A DNA stretch of 64,000 nt from positions 66,187,905-66,251,904 of the forward strand of contig CM050690.1 in the NCBI GenBank assembly GCA_027574665.1. Direction: 5' to 3'. The DNA comes from Rhynochetos jubatus (lineage: Eukaryota; Chordata; Aves; Eurypygiformes; Rhynochetidae). Below, one piece after another: positions 53,101-64,000 of this stretch. A program made the translations under genes and the position numbers. The notes under the pieces are model-generated. The model was not told the origin of the DNA. It saw only the letters and a program-made list of their open reading frames with translations, and ran no database searches. Each line of letters begins with the position of its first letter. Position 1 is the first letter of the stretch.

Positions 53101-55400
53101 TATTTTTTCTTTTCTGTGTGTGTGTGTGAGCGCACACATGAGCATATATGCAATTGTGTATATTATGCCAAGTCCTTAATGGCGTGGTGAGATTTCTGGG
53201 TGTCTGCTCATGGTGGTCCACACAAAGAAAAAGGCTGGTAATTGGAGAAATTGCTCTAAAATCACTTAGCCTGGAGTGTCTGACAAGCTGCAATCAGTCT
53301 CTGACATGTGCATAAATCCCAGTTTTTTGGATGTTATTTGACTCTGGTGGTGAAGCTTTCTGGCTAACTGCTGTGCTGTTGGTTTCAGAATTGAAAGTTA
53401 GGCTGTGCAGGGATGTAATTCAGGATGTCCTTCACACTCCTCCAACTACTCCCCAAAACTAGCTTTCAGCTGTAGGTACTGGCACGGTGGCTGGGCGGTA
53501 TTGAACTGCTGGCACACAAGAGCTGAGATAGGCTTACTTGCTTTCAAGGTGCCAGAAACCACATCAAAGACAGAAAAGAGTGAAACCACTGTGGAAAATG
53601 GGTAGGAGGATGGCACCATGTTGCTTGAAGACAGAGACTTTCTCCAGAAATTTTGGATGTATTTTCAGATATAAAAATGAGCCTTTCAGACTTTCTTTAA
53701 AAGAAAAAAAAAAAAAGGGAACCACACAAATTTGTAAAAGATACTCCAAATGATGAATAAAGTATGTCTTGGTGTGACCACTTTCTGTACAAAAATATTA
53801 CACAAAGCACGAAATCTTTCAGTCTGTCTTGTATCTACAGTTACTTTAAACACCTCAGTATCTTGAGAGCTGCTTGAAATTTGTGTCAGTTGACTAAATG
53901 AGTGTGACATAAAGAACCCCCAGACCTTGTGCAACTTGATGTAATAGAACTTTGGTGTCTCTGGGCAAAGATTTTGTAGTCACACACCTGCTGCTCATGC
54001 AACAGTGTCTGCCCAACAAATTTCATTATCTACAAATAGTTTGTGGAAAATGCTTTAAAAAGTGATTATGATGCAAAAGAAAAAATACAGAGTTGATAAG
54101 GATCTAGGTGTTTTCTTATGTGCCTGTTATACTAATAAAAACCTGTTAAAACTCCAAGCTCTCAACATTTTTCTTAGAAGCTTTGAGTCCAATTTTTAGG
54201 TGTAACTAGTTCTTCTGCAATTGATTTTTTTACTAGTTTTAAGTAATGTGATTTTGTCTATGTGTAATTGGCTAGTAACTGTTTTATCAGGAGCAGACAG
54301 TCAAAAAATGAGGAGTCTGAATATGCTCTCTCACTCTCTATTTTACCAAGCAGGGCCGCATGCAGCAGGAGTCTAGATCCCTTTCCAGAGATGGAAATCT
54401 AGGCTGACCCAGTAACACAGCAATCCCTAATAGAGTTATTCCAGATTTTTATCAGCATGATGACAAATGGAATACAGGCTGAAAACTGTAACCAACATGA
54501 TGTCAGGCAGCCATCACCCTAACTTGTGGACTTGCGATCTTGAGGCCTCCTTTCAGCACAGGGTGATGAGCATTGTGATGAAGTTTATAGGGTCTCCAGG
54601 CAGTCTATCAGGCTTGCTCATCTCTGGCTTGAGCACATCTACTGATCTGTCAGCCTAACCATCTATAGCTAATCTTCGTCTGGTAAGATTAAAACTGGTA
54701 TAAGAAATATAAATGTGTAGTGAACATTCAAACCTTTCCTAAGTCTAGGTCAAGAATTATTTGGTTTTGATTCCAAGTTCTTTGTAGTACGGGCATAATC
54801 CAAAAATGCGACACTTCAGTACATGCTTAAGGAGACTACTCCATCTAGATGCAATAGAAATTATGTATAGATCTCCCAGGACACATTAACAACAGTCATA
54901 GTATATGCAAACATGTTCTCCTCACAGGAAGACAAGAATATTCTTCCTTTGGGAGGATTTCTGTCTTGCTGAGGTTCAGCTTGCATCAGTGTGTCAAACT
55001 GCCTGATGCAGGACAACATGCTTTACTTGAGACCTTCCCTTTGCTTTTGTGATGATCTGTGTTGGTGTATGTGGCTGGAGGTGGGGTTTTTATCTCTGCG
55101 TTTGGCTTCTATACCCAGCCTTATATAGTAATGCTCTCATCTGGCACACTTATTTCTACAGCGTGTCTTGCTATGGCTTTTTAATAAAGAACAAGTTTCC
55201 TGGCATTTTCTTTACTGTCCTTGGGGTAGGAACAATGGATTAATCCTGAATTTTCTCCCATGAGTTTTTTGCCCATGGAAGACTACTTTAGTTGAGTTGA
55301 TACCTGGCTTTTACTAGGGTATGTCAACTGGGACTACATTCCCAATCTTTCCGTTTCCATACGCCATTATGATGGATTTTAGGTTTTTTTAAGCATGTGA
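50150..55400. other. Gene desert, 5 kb
   Basis: AT-leaning, repeat-poor, no gene recognised. The intervals 51950-52300 and 52600-52800 look non-random (CTGATTGGTTAAG, TTTGACCTTTGG, CAGATCATTAAGAGAC) and might be conserved; motif evidence is weak. Confidence 0.4.
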
Positions 55401-55404
55401 CCAT

Positions 55405-55474
55405 GGCAAGGGGGTTGGAACTAGATGATCTTTGAGGTCCCTTCCAACCCTAACCATTCTATGATTCCATGATA
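55405..55474 (+). mobile_element. CR1 LINE 3' end
   Basis: GGTTGGAACTAGATGATCTT, then AGGTCCCTTCCAACCCTAAC and ATTCTATGATTCCATGAT, is the characteristic 3' terminus of avian CR1 elements, including the terminal ATTCTATGA-type 8-mer repeat. Only the last 70 bases are present, a typical 5' truncation. It is far better preserved than the 47.6 kb copy. Confidence 0.9.
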
Positions 55475-55479
55475 TTACA

Positions 55480-58400
55480 TAGTAAGGACACTGAGTTCAT
55501 GAATAAGCTAATTTGAAAGAAAACACTGGTTTAAATAAACTGAAAATTAATAACAAATGACACATGCCCATTTTTTCAGGTTTTCTACAGTAATGAATTT
55601 TAGGACTGGCTAGTAAAGCAATGATCCTTGATTGCATAAATTGTGTCAATGTTATTAATGGAAAGATGATCAGTGTGTTTGCAGCTGAAGTTGTGTCTCA
55701 TTAAATATTATTTGATGCATAGTACAGAGAAGTAGGGGAAACATCAGAAGCATAATTTTCATTAACTGGCAACAGAAGCATTAACATGATCCCCTTTTGT
55801 AATTCTTTCGAAATTGATATGCATCTAAGCAAGCATACCCATTATTGAAACATTTCCTCTAGGTATACTCCACTCTTCTTGATGTGTTTTGGAACTCTAC
55901 CAGTGTCCACTATTATTTCACCGTGCTTCTTTTCCTCTCTTTCACACAGTCTGTACACTGGACTGCTTTTTCTTTTGGACAAAATGAGAAGGACAGCCTG
56001 TTTTTGAAGCTTGTCTGTTCTGCTTCCTGGATTTGCCAGTGAAGGTTGGAGGATCGTGACACCAGGTCCCTCCTATGCCTGACCTGGGACTCAGTCTTGC
56101 CAGCAGAGTGCTGTTGTTATTAAGACACAGATGTGGACACTGTCTCCTTCCTCTCCGGATGTGCTGTTCGCCTTCCAGACCAGAAGACAGCTCCAAAGCA
56201 GGGAATGGCTGAGCACCTCCAGTGCAGCAGGTAGGAAAGCATTGGATGTGTGGCAGGGCAAGAGTGGGGACTGCCCCAGGCTGAGGAGGGTGTGCAGCCC
56301 AACTCTCTTCTTTCTCAGGAGGTTCACCAACCATCAGCTATCATAGGACAAGTGGGTGTCAAACCCTCCCTTTAGCAGATTCAGGCCAATCCAGGTGGAG
56401 TTCCCTAGTCACCACACAAGCAGAGCTTATGGGATCTGTGCTACATGGCTGCTGCATACTTAGGCACCTATAGCTCCTTAAGAGCAAAGTAGCTGGATGT
56501 GCTTATGTGGTTAGCTCACTTTCTTCAGTGCCTAAATTATACTTAAACTACCCTTTCAGGGCTCTTTCAGGAAGTTGATTGTGATGTCCAGGTTTGACCC
56601 CTGATCTTGGGTGAGCATTTACTGAGAGAGTTATCTCACTGCAACTTGGTGACTTGTTTTAACCACCTCTCTCTCGCTTCCAGATAGAGGCTGGATTGCT
56701 CTACTAATACCCGTGAACTCCACAATATATTGCGTATCCATAGAAGATTATCCCTCAAAGAAGGTTTTGCTGTATTCAGCAGAGCACCAGTCTCATTGCT
56801 AGGGAAAGTCAGATATTGAAACCCAGTTTTACTAAAGGATGTGTGTCTGGAATTTTGAGGAACAAAGCTGCAGAAAGGCAGAACATGAAACGCATCGGAA
56901 CAGTAGGGATCCTTCTCAGCTGCTCCAAAGTCTCAGCAACACCCTACGGATGGCTAGTCCACTTCTGCCAATAGAGCAGAGCCAACATATGCCCTTCTTG
57001 TTAGAGGTGGCTAGCAGACCAACCATTCTTCATTGCTGTGTCCCTTCCTGGCCTAGGTGGAAGGACCCAGCCTTGTTCCTGCCTTTATCAGAATTTCTTT
57101 CGCTCTCATGACTGTGCATTAGAACTCCACACAGGACTGCACAGGGTTAGGTCACTTCCTCCCCTTTCCTCGCTGAAGTATCTTGATTAATATTTCAGTT
57201 GTATATCTCAATGGGGACATCAATAAAGGTGCTCCTTTATCATGGTCTACTTAAAATGTAGCAGTAATAATATTGGAAATTATGCATAATGAGAAACATT
57301 AATTGCATAAACACCTTCTGAAGACTGATAATATTCAGCTTGCTACAACCTTTCCATAAAGTCTGCATGTGTTCTGGAGGACAAAAGAGAGTTTTGAGGA
57401 TGTGCTTGCCAAGACTGCACATTTCTGTCCTTTCCCTCCTGCACATACCCACATATGCATATACACACTTCATTAGATTAAGAGAAGCCCTGGGGGATGC
57501 TGTCACAGCTGTCTACATCCTTTTCTTGTATCCAGCCTTCAGACCTAAGTATGATAGAACTTTGTACAAGACCTGACATACCTTGAGAACCTCAGTCAAA
57601 AGATTGTGTTTTCTCCAGTACAAACCATTGCTGAAGACACTGGAGTTACATGGCAGGAGCATGGAATCAGAATCAGGCCCAGACTTTCAAGGTTTGCTCT
57701 GAATTTCCTGGCTTTTGTGGTTAGAATCCAGACTCTTAACATTATTTTAACATAGGTTTTCCATTTATATTTATAAACAGAGAGTACTGCTGCCTATTTG
57801 AGTTTAGAATAGATTGTGGTATAAACATATTTCCTCTTTACACATTATAATCAGTGCACAATGGCCTGCTTTATGTAAAACATATCACAGTCTTTGCTTC
57901 TCTGCATGTGCTCGCATGCACATATAGCTTAAATTAACTAACTTAATGTTCTCATGATGTGTTCAAAGAGGAGATCTGTGAATGAGGTAGGGAAAGACAG
58001 TCTTGCAGTTCCTATTTTGGAGTTTGAGATTAAACACTGTATTTAGAGAAACATTTAATGATGATTCATTTTAACAGACTTTTGGTTGATGACTTATTTA
58101 TAATTTCATCAACCAAACACTTCTCTGGACAGAGTATGTTTTGGCTCACAGTTGCTCCTGACAGCTATGTAGAACAATCCATAGTAAACGTATCCTTTGG
58201 AAAATTAGCCAAACATCATTCCAATGCAATGGCTCTGTAGGCGATAAGATGAAAATGATTAGTTACAGTTCATTGAATATTGCCCCAAACCTGTTCAAAA
58301 CTACTGCTTGGCATAATCCCTGAGAAGGTGTTTTGGCTTCTTTCACAGCATCTCTGGAAGGCAGTTGAAATCAAAGTTGAGTTTTGTTTAAAGGGTGAAT

Positions 58401-61400
58401 TAATAAAAAAATGGGGGCTGAATTTTGCAAGTGTTGTCTGCAAAGTCTGACCTAATTCTGCAAGATATTTTGCTTAACTTGGAGCATGTGAATTTACTTT
58501 TTGGGGATTAATCACACATTCATGTTTTTGTAGTAAGATTTTTTGGTCGATGGCCTTGCACAGTAACTTTCTGTGCAAATGCACAAACAACAGTAATAAC
58601 AGCAAAACTACCTAATTTCCGCATAGCATTTTCATATGTAGATCTCCCAGCAGTTGGGAAGGGGATTTTGTATAATTATACCCATTTTATGGAGAGTAAA
58701 TGGAGACAGAAAGTTTCCAAGACACTATGAGGTGTATTTTCCAAGAGCTCCCTTCCAACTGGAGACAGAGAATTGAGATCCCTTTAACTTCAGGCCATTT
58801 CAAGACACCTTCACTCCAGTCTTGCTTCACTTGGGCTTCTTGTAAGATCTAACAAGTATGTTCTCTGCTGAGCACCAACAAGGGTGATGGAGAAGCAAAG
58901 TCTGTAGCTGGAGCGTCACCTACAACACAGAAATGATGGCAGGATTACGCAGTGCTCATGTCAGGCACTGTGGAGCTCTCAGGCAGAGCAGCTGAAGGAC
59001 AAAAATGTAATATCCTGTTGCCCTCTTTGAAGAAAGATCAAAAATCCAGAGATATGGGACAAAGTGTTTATTTATGAGCTCTGCTGGGTGCCTGTTCCCA
59101 GCCACATCTATCCACAGGCTACTAAGCTGAAAAAAGGATTGCATACTCTTTCCATTTCGTTGGAGACCAAACCAAGATCTGCAGTGCTGAGTGCTGGGCA
59201 CACAGGCAGCTTCCCACTCAGCCACATCTTTCCCCTGCACCGTCCCCCGAGTCCACACCACTACCTGTGGCAGCTCAGCATGACTGCAGGCTGGAGGTTT
59301 TTGTGGTACCCTGGGCTGCACTCTGACCTGATGGAGGCTGCCATGGAGACTCGTGTTCTCTGCTGCTGCTTTCAGCAGCATGAATCCTGCTTCTTTCACC
59401 TGTGGATTGACAGTGACATGAAGGGGTCAGGCTCCTGGCTCCTTTCCCACCCAACCTTGGGTGCCTCACGTGGTCTCGGGGACACAGCCTTACTTGGAAT
59501 AGAGTGTGGAGGGGGAGAGGTCAGGTTGCAGAGGAGATCACTCCTCCTCTTTGCCTTCATCCTGCAGCGTAACACTGCACTGTTCCACTTATCTGCACAA
59601 CACTGTGAGGATATGTAAAGTTTTGTTTAAAATGCAGGAATAATGTGATTTCCCAAGCAGTGGCTGATGTGAAAATTTGCATTATTGCACTTACTTACAT
59701 ATGCTTTTGAGAAGTATTTATTATAAATAACAGTGTATTGGTTTCACAAAATGGTCCATGGTTTTGTAAGAGCTGCACACTAGGTCCCAGTTTATAAAAC
59801 TTGCAGCACGGATCAGGTATATGTAGGTCCATCTGCTCAAATTCTGCATCATTAGACAAGAGAATTCACACAATACTATCTTATTCCTTCACAGAGGTTT
59901 TTGTGAAGAGATGTTAGGTTACTTTGAAAGAGATGTATGCTATTAATCTTGTTTTTCACATCCCAAACTGATGGGATTTGTCTGAAATCACTGCCTAAGT
60001 CAGCTGAATAGCTGTCTTCACACTCCCAATATGAAAAATAATCCCCAAGTCAGCTTTCAAACTCAAACTGGTTTTAATGAAGACAAATGGAAGCCTTAAA
60101 CCCTCTTAATACATTTCAATATGTTAGCTGTAAGTCTCAACAGTAAACTTCCACCTGGGAAACTGCTGCATGTGAAAAGAAGTGTAAGGTAATTCCTCTC
60201 TGTCCCCTCTCTGTCTGGAAATAAATTAAGAAGCATACATAGATCTACTCAGATGCAATATACCCTAAAGATAAAATATTTTATTAGCAGAAGATATGTT
60301 ATTCTCTCTCTTAGTAATTGATAACTATAATGAACTAATCAAGTTGCATACTTGACTTTCCTTTTCTAAGACTAGTTGCAAAACAAAGTGTGAATAATTT
60401 ATCTTTTTTTTTTTTTACTTTCACACACAGTGAGCTAAATTCTGTTTTCCGAGCTGTGCACCATGTTGATCCCCACTGATGCAGGGAAGAACAGGATTTG
60501 ACTTCCCTTACCCTCTGAAATTTAATCAGATTTCATCATTATATGCAGATCCACTAGATTGTATCCCTGCTGAAAAATGTGATTAGCCACTGACTGCTCC
60601 CCCGCAATGCCTGGGTCCTTCTCACTTGGGTGCTGGAGGTGGGAGTCTGTGCACCCTCTGGGTCCAAGAAAGCTGAGGTTGGAACATCTTGGTCTGTCTG
60701 CTGGAGTGGGGCATGGAATCAGTATGGATTTGCTGGGGACGTGAGAAGAGGCTTCCTCCTCTGTGGATTACGTGTGGTATCTCCCTGTATCAAACAGCTG
60801 TGGCTGTGCAGCCTCTTTTCTGACTCAGACTGGGCAGGCTAAATAGAAAGCTTTTAAAATTGCACATGCCACACCCCCACACCTTCATTGGAAAAAAGGC
60901 ATATGCAAGGCATATAGTCATTTTATATACCTGTGTCTGCTCTTGCTCCTTCCCTGAGTAGCTATTAGTTTAAATCAGGGATGAAAGCCGAGTGAAATAC
61001 AGTTTCTCTGAACTGTGCCAAAGATGCTCCAAACAGTTGTCTGCTGTATTTGTACAACGGTTTAAACAAATTATAATAAAAACTGAAATTAATATCAGAT
61101 TTATCCCTCCAGTGCTTGGCGCAGTCTGCTAAGATGCTGAAGGCCACAGAATATCACAAACCTGGTGTTGATGAATGTAATAAACAGGATCTAATATTTT
61201 AAGAAGAGACCATACCTCTGCCACCTAATGACACAGAGCTACTTCATAAAGAAACAACAGGCATCTGAGAGTCCTTAATATGATGAAATGCATTAATTAC
61301 TTAGCCAGATTCTGAAACACTCAGCTGTGTGGAAATAACTGAAAGAGAAGACACCAGTGTTACCTCTCCATCTAGATTTTCCCCCAGTTCACCCATGAAA

Positions 61401-62370
61401 AGCAGCCCAAGACCTCTCAGTAGTGTGGGCAGGATTGACCTGTTGCTCATGGATGAAGAATTGAACCTGTGTGGGGACACATTGCTTCTGCCACAGCAAG
61501 GTTGAGGAAACGGGTAAGGGAAGCAAGCCCTGGAGACCTCCAGTCACTGCTTTTGCTGCACTTAAGGGAGGAGGGAAGGGCAGGGTGCTTGTCCAAGAAG
61601 CTTACCACCAGCCTTGGCCCATGCCAAACACCCCACTGCAACAACTGCAGCATGAAGCCCATCTTTCCAGGGCTCTTGCATCACTAGCGTAAACACCTTA
61701 GCAGAGAACACTTACTTTCCTAAAGGAGTCTTCTATGACAAGCAACTGCCTTGTTACCTGTGATGAGCCAGTCTCATAATGAATTAGTGTATCTCTGCAG
61801 AAGTATCAATATTTTAAGGGAACAAATGGGACAGAGTGACTCCTGTTTGTTTTCTATTTGTGTGCCACTCTTCTGTTATGCATTTTCTGGTAAAATATTC
61901 CAAGATCTCTCATTGAATATAGCCTTTCAAACAGATAAGAAGGAGAGAAAGCTTGATTATTTCATTAGTAATAGGGCCAGCTACATGAAAATGTTATTCC
62001 TTCAGTAGAATTAAGTTCTTGCCACTATATATCAAAGAACCATTATGGGTCAAATAAAGACCATATGTGTCATTAAAATCTTGTTTTGTGAGCCTTGAAA
62101 AACAGAATGTTTCACATTTTATTTTGGGGTCATTGTAGTTTATTTACTTAGCTGTAGATCTGGGGGGTTGGTTTTTTTTTTGGGGACAGGCATTCATCTG
62201 GAGGGCCAGCCTTGTGCTGAACGTGACTCATTTGTATAGAAACATTTAAGTTGGTTCTTATGCAGAAATCGACCTCTCATTTGTGTTGGCTTTTTGCACA
62301 TTGATTTAGCAAAGACAGGTCCTGGCTTTGTTTTCTGCGAAGTCCTAGGCTTTTCTTTTTATCTGGCTTA
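55480..62370. other. Gene desert, 6.9 kb
   Basis: No coding exon, RNA gene or clear repeat recognised. The longest frames (184 codons plus at 59064, 147 minus at 58956) overlap each other and have no domain features. T-rich tract at 60403-60416. Confidence 0.45.
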
Positions 62371-62379
62371 TCTTTGCAT

Positions 62380-62500
62380 ACTTGTCTTTTTGAGCTGCAA
62401 GCTCCTTGGGGCAGGGGTTGCATTCACAGTGTTTAATGTGCCTTGCACAAACGCAGTCCTGCGCTCAGGCTCATAAGTATCAGCTGAAAGCTAATAAGAA
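62380..62500 (+). mobile_element. Ancient L2/MIR-like 3' fragment
   Basis: TGCAAGCTCCTTGGGGCAGG followed by GTGCCTTGCACAAACGCAGTC resembles the 3' tails of L2-type LINEs and related amniote SINEs (pattern: AAGCTCCTTGGGGCAGGG ... GTGCCTAGCACA). About 120 bases, diverged. A family cannot be assigned by eye. Confidence 0.5.
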
Positions 62501-64000
62501 GAATGAATTCCATCTGATCCAGCTCATTGCAGAAGCTGATCCTTAAACTCTAATCTAGCCCATTTTGCCTACAGACTTGCATGTTTAGTGACCACTATGG
62601 AATGAAAAGGGGAACATGATTTGAGGAAAACAAAATGTCAATAGGTAGCATTTGGTCTTCTCTGCAGAAATGTGCTGCTTAAAGCAATCTTTCTTTTTTT
62701 ATTATAGTTCTACAATAGGTGCTAGTGTTTGTTAGGACAATAAACTTGTCACGTTGAATTATGGTAGTAAAAGAACACAGATGCACACAGAGCCAAAACC
62801 AAACCTCAGAGTGTTTTAATTCATTAGCTCAACAACTCATGTTTTAGGAAATAAGGAAGATGGAAAATTAGGAAATGGAATGGAGTCTTACGTGAGTGGA
62901 AGCTACATGAATCTGAATGAATCCAAGTATCATTTATAGGGGGAAAAAAAAATGGTGTTCGTTGCCAGATACTAAATCTTGTTTATCCTTCCTTAAACTA
63001 ACCAGAAACACATTGTGTTCAAGTACTGTTTAACAACTGAGATGCTGCGGTTGTGCTGTAACTCTCCTCTGCTGCTTTTATCTTCTCTGAAAAGGGAGTG
63101 TGACTGCCAGGCTTGGAGCCTGGCTCCTCCTGCTTCGAACAGTTCAATGTGGGAAGCTCAGAGCGGTTCCACCCATGGCCCCCACTCAGGAGACCGTCCG
63201 TCTTCAGGACGAACAACATCCCAATGTGCAACCAGTGACATCTGAACAGATGTGTAATAAGGGTTTCTGCAAGCTGGGTGCAGCATGGCCAGTTTTTTGC
63301 CAGAAGGCTATGACCCCTTGTTTACAAGATCTGAGTACTTCTGTTTATATTGCTGATACCTATCACAAGTAAAGATTACACTTTTATGAGGAAGGATCTG
63401 CAGGTTTTCCTGTCCTTGCTGTACAGGGCTATCTGTATATATTTTCTTGTATTACAGTAGAAAATCGCAGGTGTACATCTGCTTTTGGATGCCAGCTGAT
63501 GGGTAGGTAGCACCAACCTATAGACCGCAACATTTGAGTCTAACACATATGGATTGGTATACTGTAATAACATTTTATCTGAGGTATTGCTAGCTGCATA
63601 AAAGAGACATTAATTTCCTTGGTTGACTTTGGAGTATCAATAAATAAAATGTGCAAAGCTGACTGATAACCACTCCGTGGCTAAGAAAGCAGATAGTTAT
63701 CTATAGAGAAAGAAAGTCCAAGACAGTTCACGGACCTCAAGGAGCCTAAAAGCTAGAGGCTCCAAAAGGGAGGCAAACAGAATGCATGACTGCAAAGACA
63801 GGGACACGAGGAGCATAAGCTTGTTTTGTATTCCCTTGGATTTGTGGCTGGCTTGCACAGTTGCAGCTCCCATAAATCAGAGCAGCTGGCGGGAGACTGT
63901 TGCACACCAGCGGATATGATGGCTACCTCTCCTCCAGCACCAGCCTTTGGAAATGCTGTGACCTTGTAGCCTTTTTGTTGGCTGTGTGCCAGAGCCATTA
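62500..64000. other. Gene desert to the window end
   Basis: AT-leaning DNA with no recognised gene, RNA or repeat. Confidence 0.4.

Overview
The window reads as bird genomic DNA. Evidence: a spliced vertebrate gene (BTF3) beside an intronless forkhead gene (FOXD1), clustered CpG islands, very little repeat sequence, and the typical 3' end of an avian CR1 LINE at about 55.4 kb. BTF3 and FOXD1 are neighbours on human chromosome 5q13; the matching block in chicken lies on the Z chromosome. A galliform such as chicken is the most likely source, but species cannot be fixed from the sequence alone.

Layout. 1-4.3 kb: 5' part of BTF3 on the minus strand (three coding exons, a non-coding first exon and a CpG-island promoter with YY1, ETS and NRF1 sites); its last exons lie left of the window. 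4.5-10.4 kb: intergenic DNA with no recognised gene. 10.4-11.3 kb: an isolated CpG island with one odd small cysteine-rich reading frame. 12.5-15.3 kb: FOXD1 on the plus strand, single exon, with a TATA-like promoter, a uORF that overlaps its start codon, and a poly(A) signal. 16.5-28.1 kb: a chain of further CpG islands with no recognisable coding content, separated by AT-richer blocks full of homeodomain, forkhead, SOX and TCF-type sites. 29-64 kb: a gene desert with scattered candidate regulatory blocks, an eroded CR1-type LINE (47.56-48.8 kb), a young CR1 3' end, an L2/MIR-like fragment, one 17-unit CA repeat and a striking 25-base palindrome at 38.8 kb.

How it works together. BTF3 is a housekeeping subunit of the nascent-polypeptide-associated complex. 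FOXD1 (chick CBF-2/BF-2) is a developmental repressor acting in temporal retina, diencephalon and kidney stroma. The CpG-island archipelago and the desert beyond it are the usual regulatory landscape of such a gene. The regulatory blocks are inferred from motif content and base composition only; cross-species alignment was not possible here.

No prokaryotic, CRISPR, viral or toxin-type system was seen. The most notable items are the uORF/ATG overlap of FOXD1, paired TCTAATTAGA palindromes at 23.2-23.4 kb, the palindrome at 38.8 kb, and the string of non-coding CpG islands, some with a TATA box at the upstream edge.
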